15,992 nt of DNA, from contig JASLBX010000055.1 in NCBI GenBank assembly GCA_030146385.1, forward strand, positions 1 through 15,992, given 5' to 3'. Shown one piece after another: positions 6,009-13,407 of the stretch. The position numbers and the translations under genes were made by a program. A model generated the notes under the pieces. The model did no database searches. It was not told the origin of the DNA and saw nothing but the letters and a program-made list of their open reading frames with translations. The DNA is from Jiangellaceae bacterium (GTDB taxonomy: Bacteria > Actinomycetota > Actinomycetes > Jiangellales > Jiangellaceae). Position 1 is the stretch's first letter, and every line of letters starts with the position of its first letter.

Positions 6009-8657
6009 ATGAGCGTGACCGAGTTGCCAAACCGGAGCGACGATCAGGCTCCGCCGCAGGGCTACGATCGCACCCCGCCGCAGGATATAGCGGCTGAGCA
6101 GGCCGTTCTTGGCGGGATGCTGCTGTCCAAGGACGCGATTGCCGACGTCGTCGAGGTATTGCGCGGCCACGACTTCTACCGGCCCGCGCACGAGACCATC
6201 TATGAGGCCATCCTCGACCTGTACGGCAAGGGCGAGCCGGCTGATCCGCTCACCGTTGCCGACCAGCTGCAGAAGAACAACGAGCTGGGCCGGGTCGGCG
6301 GTGCGCCATATCTCCACACCCTGGTCAACTACGTCCCGACTGCTGCCAACGCCGGCTTCTACGCCGACATCGTTCGCGAGCGGGCCATCTTGCGACGGCT
6401 GGTCGAGGCCGGCACCCGCATCGTCCAGATGGGCTACAGCGGTGACGGCGAGGCCGACGACATCGTCGACGCCGCCCAGGTCGAGGTCTACAACGTCACC
6501 GATCGGCGGGCATCCGAGGACTACCTGCCGCTCTCGGAGATCATGGAAGGGACGCTCGACGAGATCGAGGCGATCGGTTCGCGCGGTGGCCAGATGGTCG
6601 GCGTGCCTACCGGGTTCGTCGACCTGGACGCACTGACCAACGGCCTGCACCCCGGCCAGATGATCGTCATTGCAGCCCGACCGGCCGTGGGCAAATCGAC
6701 CATAGGATTAGATCTCGCCCGAGCCGGAGCAATTCGGCATCAATTGGCCACGGTGATCTTCTCGCTGGAGATGAGCCGCAACGAGATCACCATGAGGCTG
6801 CTCTCGGCCGAGGCCCGGGTGCCCTTGCATCACATGCGCGCCGGACAGATGACCGACGACGACTGGAACCGCATCGCACGCCGCACGGGCGAGGTGTCCA
6901 GCGCTCCCCTGTTCATCGACGATTCGCCCAACATGACGATGATGGAGATTCGGGCGAAGTGTCGCCGGCTCAAGCAGCGGCACGACCTCAAGTTGGTCAT
7001 CGTCGACTACCTCCAGCTGATGAGTAGCGGCAAGCGCGTCGAGAGCCGCCAACAAGAGGTCGCGGAGTTCTCGCGTGCGCTAAAGCTGCTGGCCAAGGAA
7101 CTCGAGGTCCCGGTCGTCGCCATCAGCCAGCTCAACCGTGGCCCTGAACAGCGGCAAGACAAGAAGCCGATGCTCTCCGATTTGCGTGAGTCAGGATGCC
7201 TAGCGGCATCTACACGTGTGATGCGGGCCGACGACGGTAGTGAGGTGACGCTGGGCGAACTGCTCGCGTCCGGCGAACGCGACATCCCGGTCTGGGCCCT
7301 TGACGAGAGTCTGAGATATGTGCCGCGAACCATGACGCACGTGTTCCCAAGTGGGTGCAAGCCGGTATACCGCCTGCATCTCGCATCGGGAAAGCAGATC
7401 GAGGCGACGGCAAACCATCCTTTCCTCATGTATGAAGGCTGGAAATCGCTAGAGGATCTCGAGACGGGCAGTCGTATAGCCACGCCGCGTCACGTGCCTG
7501 CGCCACTGGTTCAAGTGCCCTGGGCGGGGCCGGAGGTCGTTCTACTTGCTCATCTGATTGGGGATGGTTCGTTCGTGCGTCGACAGCCCGTCAGATATGC
7601 GTCCGTTGACGAGTCCAATCTCGCGGTCGTCGCGGAGGCGGCCAAGCACTTTGGTGTCACGGCGGTACGGGATGATTATGCAGCCGCTCGTGTTACTTCG
7701 CTCCGGTTGCCGGCTCCATATCACTCGACCCACGGTCGACGAAACCCGATCGCAGCCTGGCTCGACTCACTTGGCCTATTCGGTCTTCGGTCACACGAGA
7801 AGTTCGTACCTCGAGGAGTGTTCTCGCTACCCAAGGAGCAGATCGCGTTATTCCTGCGTCACTTGTGGGCAACTGATGGCTCGGTCACGATCAATCGGAA
7901 GGGCACTGGTGGCCGGATTTACTACGCGTCGACGAGCAGGCGGCTGCTCGAGGATGTCGCTGCACTGTTGTTGCGCTTCCGAATTTCCGGACGCGTGCGC
8001 ACGGTAAGCACCAGACGCACTGTTCGACCGCAGTACACGCTGGATATCTCCGGTCGTGACGAGCAACTGAGGTTCCTGCGCGAGATCGGATGCCATGGGG
8101 AGCGATCAGGGGCGTGTGCCGATCTGCTCGCTGTGCTGGAGTCGATCAAGTCGAACACTAACGTCGACACAGTTCCTGGCGAGGTATGGCAAGACGTGCG
8201 TGCAGCTCTGGTGAAGCGCGAGATGGCACATCGCGAGTTTGCGGCTGCGATGAACACACAGTTCTGCGGCAGTGCGCTCTGGAAGCATGCGCCCAGCCGG
8301 GAACGGCTGGCGCGTGTCGCGGCCATCCTCGAAAACGCCGATCTTGAGATGTATGCGACCAACGACATCATCTGGGATTCGGTCGTCAAGATTGAGCCGC
8401 TCGGCGAGCAGGAAGTCTACGACGCGACCGTTCTCGGGCTGCACAACTTTGTCGCCAATGGAATCGCGGTACACAACTCCATCGAGCAGGACGCGGACAT
8501 GGTGATTCTTCTCCACCGCGAGGACGCCTATGAGAAGGAGTCACCGCGAGCGGGAGAGGCCGACTTCATCGTCGCCAAGCATCGCAACGGGCCGACCGCG
8601 ACAATCACGGTCGCTTTCCAGGGGCACTACAGCCGCTTCGTCGACATGGCCCAGTGA
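6009..8657 (+). CDS. dnaB: Replicative DNA helicase DnaB precursor containing an intein
   Basis: The 882-residue precursor consists of DnaB split by a 427-residue intein (residues 397-823); splicing would give a 455-residue helicase, normal for the family. The N-terminal primase-interaction domain (about 22-160, starting P-P-Q-D-I-A-A-E-Q-A-V-L-G-G-M-L) is followed by the RecA-like motor. This has Walker A A-R-P-A-V-G-K-S-T at 223-231, F-S-L-E-M near 251-255, Walker B L-V-I-V-D-Y-L-Q-L at 329-337, and the D-L-R-E-S-G / S-I-E-Q-D-A-D segment at the splice junction. The hexamer unwinds the lagging-strand template at the fork and works with the SSB encoded upstream. The junction joins residues in a conserved motor loop, so splicing should be essential. 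Codon use is markedly atypical at the Walker A loop (6669-6746) and inside the intein. The start at 6009 has only a distant GGGGAT SD about 13 bases upstream. Confidence 0.97.
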   Translation: MSVTELPNRSDDQAPPQGYDRTPPQDIAAEQAVLGGMLLSKDAIADVVEVLRGHDFYRPAHETIYEAILDLYGKGEPADPLTVADQLQKNNELGRVGGAPYLHTLVNYVPTAANAGFYADIVRERAILRRLVEAGTRIVQMGYSGDGEADDIVDAAQVEVYNVTDRRASEDYLPLSEIMEGTLDEIEAIGSRGGQMVGVPTGFVDLDALTNGLHPGQMIVIAARPAVGKSTIGLDLARAGAIRHQLATVIFSLEMSRNEITMRLLSAEARVPLHHMRAGQMTDDDWNRIARRTGEVSSAPLFIDDSPNMTMMEIRAKCRRLKQRHDLKLVIVDYLQLMSSGKRVESRQQEVAEFSRALKLLAKELEVPVVAISQLNRGPEQRQDKKPMLSDLRESGCLAASTRVMRADDGSEVTLGELLASGERDIPVWALDESLRYVPRTMTHVFPSGCKPVYRLHLASGKQIEATANHPFLMYEGWKSLEDLETGSRIATPRHVPAPLVQVPWAGPEVVLLAHLIGDGSFVRRQPVRYASVDESNLAVVAEAAKHFGVTAVRDDYAAARVTSLRLPAPYHSTHGRRNPIAAWLDSLGLFGLRSHEKFVPRGVFSLPKEQIALFLRHLWATDGSVTINRKGTGGRIYYASTSRRLLEDVAALLLRFRISGRVRTVSTRRTVRPQYTLDISGRDEQLRFLREIGCHGERSGACADLLAVLESIKSNTNVDTVPGEVWQDVRAALVKREMAHREFAAAMNTQFCGSALWKHAPSRERLARVAAILENADLEMYATNDIIWDSVVKIEPLGEQEVYDATVLGLHNFVANGIAVHNSIEQDADMVILLHREDAYEKESPRAGEADFIVAKHRNGPTATITVAFQGHYSRFVDMAQ
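7197..8477 (+). mobile_element. DnaB intein with LAGLIDADG homing endonuclease
   Basis: The intein occupies residues 397-823. It begins with Cys397 (C-L-A-A-S-T-R-V, block A). Block B is A-T-A-N-H-P-F near 466-472 with the catalytic His470. It ends with V-Y-D-A-T-V-L-G-L-H-N-F-V-A then N-G-I-A-V-H-N (blocks F and G), with penultimate His822 and terminal Asn823; the next residue, Ser824, is the +1 nucleophile. All splicing residues are present. Between the splicing halves lie two dodecapeptide motifs, L-L-A-H-L-I-G-D-G-S near 512-521 and L-R-H-L-W-A-T-D-G-S near 616-625, both with their aspartate (D519, D623), so the endonuclease may be active. The insertion point, ESG/S, is the one used by the well-studied Synechocystis DnaB intein. 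GC content is visibly lower than in the extein: a hand count gives 35/60 at 7561-7620 against 43/60 at 6361-6420. Confidence 0.95.
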
Positions 8658-8853
8658 TCGGACGCCACCACCACAACCACTGCCGACGGGCTACTACCTC
8701 AAGGGTGGCTCTGGCGTGCGTAATGCGACGTTCCGAACTTGCCGCGGACCGGCTGTCCGTGTCATTCCCACCACGGTGGTCGCGATGGTCACGCGCCAGA
8801 GTCGCCCGCCCAAGAGTGGGACACACTTGTGCTCGTGGTGGACATGTAGTGGC

Positions 8854-9420
8854 ATGAGCAACCAGTCCCGGGCTCCGGACCGCGATTCGCGTTTTACGTC
8901 ACTGTTCGAAGCGACGTACGCCGATCTTCTGCGCTTCGCGCAGCGGCGAGTGCATTCTGCTCACGCCGAGGACGTGGTCGCGGAGTCTCTTCTGGTCGCC
9001 TGGCGGCGGCTCGATGAGCTGCCGCCGCGGCGGGACGAGGCACGGGCCTGGCTGTTCGGCATCGCCCGCGGAGTCATCCTCAACGCGCACCGCGGAGCGG
9101 AACGGCAGCGTGCACTCGCGGCACGACTGGCAGACGTCCCGACAGGCTTCATGGCCGATTTCGACGCGGACCTCGTCGCCCGCCAGATAGATGTCTCGCG
9201 CGCGTGGCAACGACTGTCCGACGTGCATCAAGAGGCGCTGGCCCTGGCTGTCCTCGACGGACTCAGCGCTCCACAGGCAGCCGCGGTCCTGGGGGTCTCT
9301 CCCGTGGCCTTCCGGCTGCGGCTGAGTCGGGCCCGCCGCGCGCTGCGACTGCAGCTGGACCATCTGCCCCAGTCGTCGTCCACGCCTGGCGGCACCTCCG
9401 AAAGGACGCCATCGTCATGA
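8854..9420 (+). CDS. ECF-type RNA polymerase sigma factor
   Basis: The 188-residue protein has a sigma-2 region (about 14-81): F-E-A-T-Y-A-D-L-L-R-F-A-Q-R-R-V, then A-E-D-V-V-A-E-S-L-L-V-A-W-R-R and A-W-L-F-G-I-A-R-G-V-I-L-N-A-H-R. A sigma-4 helix-turn-helix follows (about 115-167, L-S-A-P-Q-A-A-A-V-L-G-V-S-P-V-A-F-R-L-R-L-S-R-A-R-R). There is no region 1 or 3, as expected for the ECF class, which directs RNA polymerase to small stress or envelope regulons. The ATG at 8854 places the sigma-2 helix close to the N-terminus; the SD is weak, and the frame is open further upstream into the dnaB end. Its TGA overlaps the ATG of the next gene (ATGA), implying coupled translation with a membrane protein. 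No clear autoregulated ECF promoter was found in the 196 bases between dnaB and this gene. Confidence 0.9.
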   Translation: MSNQSRAPDRDSRFTSLFEATYADLLRFAQRRVHSAHAEDVVAESLLVAWRRLDELPPRRDEARAWLFGIARGVILNAHRGAERQRALAARLADVPTGFMADFDADLVARQIDVSRAWQRLSDVHQEALALAVLDGLSAPQAAAVLGVSPVAFRLRLSRARRALRLQLDHLPQSSSTPGGTSERTPSS

Positions 9421-10220
9421 CCCGAATCACCGACATGCTCGCCACGCTGCGGACCCTCGACCCCGCCGACCCAAACGTGGACCCGCATAACCCGCGCGCC
9501 CGCGCCACGCTGGAGCGCATCCTCACGATCGACCCCGCACAGTATCCAGATCACACTCCGGTGAAGGCCCGGTCGCGCCGTGGCATCCGCTTGGCGGCTG
9601 CTACCGCGACGGCCATCACTGCCGGGGCGGCCTTCGTGGTCCTGCCGTCGCTGACGAACGGCGACCGCGCGTTCGCGTCGTGGACCGCCACACCGACCGG
9701 CATGTCGGCGCAGGCCGCTGCCGACGCTGCGGCCGCCTGCCGGGACGCCCAGCTGGAAGGTCCCGGCATGGACTACAGCGATGACCTCCGGCTCGCCGAT
9801 GTAGTCATCGCCGAACGACGGGGCGAGTGGACGCTAGTGACTCTTGCCGGCAGCGACGGCTTTTCCGCCTTGTGCATCACCGATGAGTCAACTCCCCTGT
9901 TCCGGGATTGGGTCGGCTCCATCGGCACTCCCGCCAACTACGCCACACCCGATCCGCGCGACGTCGTGGCCACCGATCTGGGTACTGGCATCGTCAATAA
10001 CGGCGAGCTCTCCGTCGCCGCGGGTTACGTCGGATCCGATGTGACCGGCGTGGTGTACCAGAGCGCCAGCCACGGTGAGGTCGCAGCCACGGTCTCCGGA
10101 GGACATTTCGCCCTTTGGCTGCCCGGCGACGAGCTCGAGGACGCCAGTCGCGATGGCGTCGAGGCCCAAGTGACCTACCGCGATGGCATCACCGCCACCC
10201 TCCGCCTCGACCTCCAATGA
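9417..10220 (+). CDS. Single-pass membrane protein coupled to the sigma factor, possible anti-sigma regulator
   Basis: I do not recognise a named family. The 267-residue protein has a charged cytoplasmic N-terminus (1-56, T-R-I-T-D-M-L-A-T-L-R-T-L-D-P-A-D-P), one hydrophobic segment at about 57-79 after a K-A-R-S-R-R cluster, and an outer domain of about 185 residues. The latter has two cysteines (109 and 153) that could form a disulfide, and ends in beta-rich sequence. The ATGA overlap with the ECF sigma gene, the single membrane span and the orientation (N-terminus inside) match membrane regulators encoded with ECF factors, some of which are anti-sigma factors. The N-terminal part lacks an obvious zinc-binding H-x3-C-x2-C motif, so it would not be a ZAS-type anti-sigma factor. 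The role is inferred from context; it could equally be a target or sensor lipoprotein-like protein. Confidence 0.65.
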   Translation: MTRITDMLATLRTLDPADPNVDPHNPRARATLERILTIDPAQYPDHTPVKARSRRGIRLAAATATAITAGAAFVVLPSLTNGDRAFASWTATPTGMSAQAAADAAAACRDAQLEGPGMDYSDDLRLADVVIAERRGEWTLVTLAGSDGFSALCITDESTPLFRDWVGSIGTPANYATPDPRDVVATDLGTGIVNNGELSVAAGYVGSDVTGVVYQSASHGEVAATVSGGHFALWLPGDELEDASRDGVEAQVTYRDGITATLRLDLQ

Positions 10221-10274
10221 GCGGCCATCAGTCTCGGCCGTGATCCAGGCCACGCAGGCTTCGTTGCCCTCGGC

Positions 10275-10433
10275 GTCGACGTCCACCCGATCGAGCAGCT
10301 TGTCAACGTCGACGTGATCGATGACGGTGTCGGGGTCGATCGCCTCGACGACCCGGCCGGTGACCGCGCCCGCCAGCCGGCTCAGCCGGCCTTTGTTCCT
10401 CGGCGACTGGCCGCTGCCCATTCCGGAAGTCAT
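10275..10433 (-). pseudogene. Remnant of a gene with IDxD/VDVD repeats (RDD-like N-terminus)
   Basis: Reading leftwards from an ATG at 10433, about 53 codons give a stretch with G-R-L-S-R-L-A-G-A-V-T-G-R-V-V-E (15-30), then A-I-D-P-D-T-V-I-D-H-V-D-V-D-K-L-L-D-R-V-D-V-D (31-53). Repeated V/I-D-x-D-x-L/V-x-x-x-V-D units after a short helix are typical of the N-terminus of actinobacterial RDD-domain and related membrane proteins, where many such units precede the membrane domain. Here the pattern stops after two or three units and the frame runs into the antisense strand of the 9417-10220 gene, with no membrane domain. I read it as a truncated gene end. The family assignment is from memory of the motif, not an alignment. 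Confidence 0.45.
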
Positions 10434-10465
10434 GAATCAATCATGAAGCAGGGACGTTGAGCCCA

Positions 10466-10486
10466 CTCTTACTCGCGCGGCGAGAG
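10466..10486 (-). terminator. Weak hairpin after the glycosyltransferase gene
   Basis: CTCGC (10472-10476) and GCGAG (10480-10484) form a 5-pair stem with a 3-base loop, extendable by CT/AG pairs across a bulge. It lies just after the glycosyltransferase stop codon (10494-10496, minus strand). There is no U-run, so this is only a possible terminator. Confidence 0.22.
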
Positions 10487-10493
10487 CCCGCTC

Positions 10494-11780
10494 CTAGCCG
10501 GGTGCGGGCACTGTGAGGTCCTGGAAGAGCCGGTCGAACACGGCTGTCCGGTCGAACTGCATCGCGTACCGGCTGGCAGCGTGAGCCAGGTCGGCCCGCT
10601 CACTGGCGCTCACACCGAGCACAGCGTGGTCGATCGCGGCCGCCAGAGCTGGGACGTCCCCCGCGGGCACGCCGAGCGCGGTATCTCCCACGGCCTCCGG
10701 GATGCCGCCTGTGTCTGTGGTGATCACCGGACCGCCCCCGGCGAGCATCTTCTCCACGAGTACGATGCCGAACGTCTCGATGAAGTCGGGCGCCGGCTTG
10801 CTCGGCAGTGCGAAGGCTGCGCAGCCGGCCATCAGGGCGGGCTTCTCCTCGTCGCTCACGTCGGTGAGGACGAGCACCCGGTCATCGTCCTGCGTCATCT
10901 CCTGGATGTCCGCCAGGGCCGGGCCGTTGCCTGCGATGACAAGCCGGTGCGAGCTGCGGGTGGCGGCCGCTCGATACGCGTTGACCAGATCGTCGACACC
11001 CTTCGCCCGGGTCATCCGGGAAAGGAACAGCACGTAGCCGCCGCGGGCCAGGTCCCGGCGCCGCAGCACCTCGTCGACCCACAATGGGTCCGGGCTCAGG
11101 AAGGCGGACGCGTCGACGGCCGGGAAGCTGACACCGACCCTCCGTTCGCACTCGCCGGCGAACCGCGTGCCGCAGCGTTCGTCGACCTCGCGCGCCGATG
11201 CCACGATCAGCTCACGCGTGTACGCCGACACTGCGACACACTTGTCGTTCGCCAGGTAGGTCGAGAACAGTGCGACCGCGGCACCGAGTTGGCCGCTGCG
11301 CAGGCAGGAGCGGACAACGTTGGTGACATCGGATCCCACCGCCTCGGCGACGGTCTGCACGTTGAAGCCGAATCCGGCCGACCGCGCGGCGCTCAGCGCG
11401 TCCATGACGATCGTCGTGTGCGGCGTGAGGTACATGGACATGCAGACGGTTGGCACGCCATCACTGAACAGTTCCACCAGCCGTCCGGTGAGGCCTGCTG
11501 AGTACCTGCCGTCCGGCACCCGGTAGTCGCCGACCGGCTCCGGCCGCTCGACGGTGATTCCCGGGCTGTACGGCAGCACGGACTCCAGGGGTTTCATCGG
11601 CAGCCCGGCCAGCACGTCGATGGGCCAGGTGATCAGGCAGACGTCGTCGAAGCCGCGAGTGAGCGCGACCTCTGCGAGGTTGCGTGCCTCGCTTGCGTGC
11701 CCGCAGATCACCGGGTCGGCCCGTACCACGATGATTAGCCGCCGAACTGGTCGGGCGAATTGTTCAATGTCGAGAGGCAT
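10494..11780 (-). CDS. Glycosyltransferase, GT4-type (GT-B fold)
   Basis: The 428-residue protein has a GT-B layout. The N-terminal half has a first strand R-R-L-I-I-V-V-R-A-D-P-V-I-C-G-H-A-S-E-A-R-N-L (13-35) followed by a variable acceptor domain. The C-terminal nucleotide-sugar domain has L-F-L-S-R-M-T-R-A-K-G-V-D-D-L near 251-265, V-I-A-G-N-G-P near 281-287, and the E-x7-E motif E-T-F-G-I-V-L-V-E (335-343) before M-L-A-G-G-G-P-V-I-T-T-D-T-G-G-I-P-E. These are GT4 hallmarks for retaining transfer from an activated sugar; donor and acceptor cannot be read. The frame opens at 11876 inside a hairpin loop, but the ATG at 11780 has GGTGAG 5 bases upstream and begins at the conserved first strand, so it is preferred. 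It lies downstream of the purine permease gene on the same strand, with a strong hairpin between, so it is probably a separate unit. Confidence 0.85.
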   Translation of the reverse strand: MPLDIEQFARPVRRLIIVVRADPVICGHASEARNLAEVALTRGFDDVCLITWPIDVLAGLPMKPLESVLPYSPGITVERPEPVGDYRVPDGRYSAGLTGRLVELFSDGVPTVCMSMYLTPHTTIVMDALSAARSAGFGFNVQTVAEAVGSDVTNVVRSCLRSGQLGAAVALFSTYLANDKCVAVSAYTRELIVASAREVDERCGTRFAGECERRVGVSFPAVDASAFLSPDPLWVDEVLRRRDLARGGYVLFLSRMTRAKGVDDLVNAYRAAATRSSHRLVIAGNGPALADIQEMTQDDDRVLVLTDVSDEEKPALMAGCAAFALPSKPAPDFIETFGIVLVEKMLAGGGPVITTDTGGIPEAVGDTALGVPAGDVPALAAAIDHAVLGVSASERADLAHAASRYAMQFDRTAVFDRLFQDLTVPAPG

Positions 11781-11837
11781 GAGGCTCACCGGAATGGGTT
11801 CAGCCGCTGACGGCGGCAGCCATTGGGGGTGGTAAAG

Positions 11838-11919
11838 AACCGGCCCTCCGACGGATCTCGGACGAGCCGGTGCCATTGATGATGACTCGGCTCGGCCGCG
11901 ATCCGCAAGAGGGCCGGTT
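11838..11919. repeat. 82-base imperfect inverted repeat, possible terminator of the permease gene
   Basis: The two sides are aligned about one axis with no bulges. The stems are AACCGGCCCTC / GAGGGCCGGTT (11838-11848 and 11909-11919), CGGATC / GATCCG (11852-11857 and 11900-11905), CGG / CCG (11859-11861 and 11896-11898) and CGAGCCG / CGGCTCG (11863-11869 and 11888-11894), giving 27 paired positions of 32 with an 18-base loop. On the minus strand the hairpin lies 14 bases after the permease stop and is followed by CTTTACC, a short U-containing tail. It may terminate permease transcription, or be a mobile palindromic repeat that happens to sit there. Confidence 0.75.
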
Positions 11920-11933
11920 GTGATGTGCGCCGC

Positions 11934-13391
11934 TTATCCGCCGATGAGGTCGCGCACCGGTTCGATCGCGAAGTACACGCAGAACAGCGCCGCCACGATC
12001 CACATCAGCGGGTGGACGGCGCGGGCCCTGCCTCGAGCGATCTTGAGGACGACATAGGAGACGAAGCCGGCACCGATTCCGACACTGATCGAGAACGTGA
12101 ACGGCATCAGGATGATCGTCAAGAAGGCCGGAATCGCGATCTCGACGTCTTCCCAGCCGATGTTCGTCACCTGGGTCATCATGAGGAATCCCACGAGGAC
12201 CAGTGCAGGGGCCGCCGCCTCGTTGGGCACCAGCGACACCAGCGGCGAGAGGAAGGTCGCCAGCAGGAAGCACGCTCCGGTGACGACGCTGGCCAGGCCG
12301 GTCCGTGCGCCGTCGGCGACACCGGCGGACGATTCGATGTAGGACGTGTTGCTCGACACCGACCCGGCGCCGCCGGCCGCTGCGCCGATCGAGTCGACGA
12401 TCAGGATGCGCTGGGTGTTCGGCGGGTTGCCGTTCTCGTCCAGGAGGTCACCCTCGGCACCGACAGCGACCATCGTTCCCATCGTGTCGAAGAAGTCGGC
12501 AAGCAGCAGCGTGAAGACCAACAGCACGACGGTGATGATGCCGACGGCCTCCCACGACCCCAGCAGGCTGAACTGGCCGAGCAGCGAGAAGTCGGGAAGG
12601 TCGGCGACCTGGTCGGGAACCACGGGGGCGTTGAGCGTCCAGCCGGTCGGGTTGCTGCCGTCGGGCTGCCGGGCCCCTATGTCGCCGACCTGTTCGACAA
12701 TGACGGCCAGGATCGAAGCCCCGATGATCGTCCAGAGAATCGCTCCCTTGACCTTGAGCGCGTAGAGGATCGTCACCGCGATCAGGCCGAGCGCGAAAAC
12801 CAGGACCGGCCAGCCGGCCAGCGAACCGTCGATGCCGAGCTGAACTGGTGGCGACGGCATGAGGGTCGAGCTGACGAACCCGCCGTTGACCAGGCCGATG
12901 AACGCGATGAACAGGCCGATGCCGACACTGATGGCCATCTTCAACGCGTGCGGCACGGCATTGAAGATTGCTCTCCGGAACCCGGTCAGCACGAGCACCA
13001 AAATGATCAAGCCTTCCAGGACCACCAGACCCATCGCGTCGGCCCAGGTCATCTGCGTCGCGATCCCGAAGGCAACGAATGCATTCAGCCCCAGACCCGT
13101 CGCGAGCGCGAGGGGGAAGTTGGCGAACACGCCCATCAAGATGGTGACGACCCCTGCGACCAGCGCGGTTGCCGCGGCGATCAGCCCCAGGTTCGGCTCA
13201 GTACCGCCGCCCAGGAAATTGCCGGTCGAGTCGGGGACGGTGCCGATGATCAGTGGGTTGAGCACGATGATGTAAGCCATCGCGAAGAACGTGACCAGCC
13301 CGCCCCGGATCTCCCGGCTGACGGTCGAGCCGCGCTCACTGATCTTGAAGAATCGGTCGAGTGTTGATTGCTCGGGCGCTGTCTGCGTCAT
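11934..13391 (-). CDS. NCS2-family purine permease (AzgA-like)
   Basis: The 485-residue polytopic protein has the AzgA/PbuG-type signatures. These are an N-terminal R-E-I-R-G-G-L-V-T-F-F-A-M-A-Y-I-I-V-L-N-P (26-46), the A-T-G-L-G-L-N-A-F-V-A-F strand (97-108), L-A-D-F-F-D-T-M-G-T (297-306), and S-S-N-T-S-Y-I-E-S-S-A-G-V-A-D-G-A-R-T-G-L (346-366), which lines the substrate site. Members import adenine, guanine or hypoxanthine by proton symport. About 12-14 hydrophobic segments are visible, and the length is close to the family norm. The ATG at 13391 follows AAGGAG at a spacing of about 9 bases. It is divergent from the pirin gene across 137 bases. I looked for a purine riboswitch in the leader and did not find one; a 10-base direct repeat lies there instead. 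Confidence 0.92.
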   Translation of the reverse strand: MTQTAPEQSTLDRFFKISERGSTVSREIRGGLVTFFAMAYIIVLNPLIIGTVPDSTGNFLGGGTEPNLGLIAAATALVAGVVTILMGVFANFPLALATGLGLNAFVAFGIATQMTWADAMGLVVLEGLIILVLVLTGFRRAIFNAVPHALKMAISVGIGLFIAFIGLVNGGFVSSTLMPSPPVQLGIDGSLAGWPVLVFALGLIAVTILYALKVKGAILWTIIGASILAVIVEQVGDIGARQPDGSNPTGWTLNAPVVPDQVADLPDFSLLGQFSLLGSWEAVGIITVVLLVFTLLLADFFDTMGTMVAVGAEGDLLDENGNPPNTQRILIVDSIGAAAGGAGSVSSNTSYIESSAGVADGARTGLASVVTGACFLLATFLSPLVSLVPNEAAAPALVLVGFLMMTQVTNIGWEDVEIAIPAFLTIILMPFTFSISVGIGAGFVSYVVLKIARGRARAVHPLMWIVAALFCVYFAIEPVRDLIGG

Positions 13392-13407
13392 GCCTGCCTG
13401 CTCCTTG

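Noticed and set aside
8530..8853. Upstream extension of the sigma factor frame into dnaB
   Set aside because: The extension overlaps the conserved dnaB 3' end in another frame and gives an arginine-rich non-domain sequence.
11781..11876. Upstream start of the glycosyltransferase at 11876
   Set aside because: That ATG lies inside the loop of the 82-base hairpin. The extra 32 residues are unconserved in character, whereas the ATG at 11780 has a good SD and precedes the conserved first strand.
11925..13367. 480-codon open frame on the plus strand opposite the purine permease
   Set aside because: It is the mirror of a strongly conserved permease in GC-rich DNA. Its product is a monotonous D/R/Q/H-rich sequence with no fold signature.
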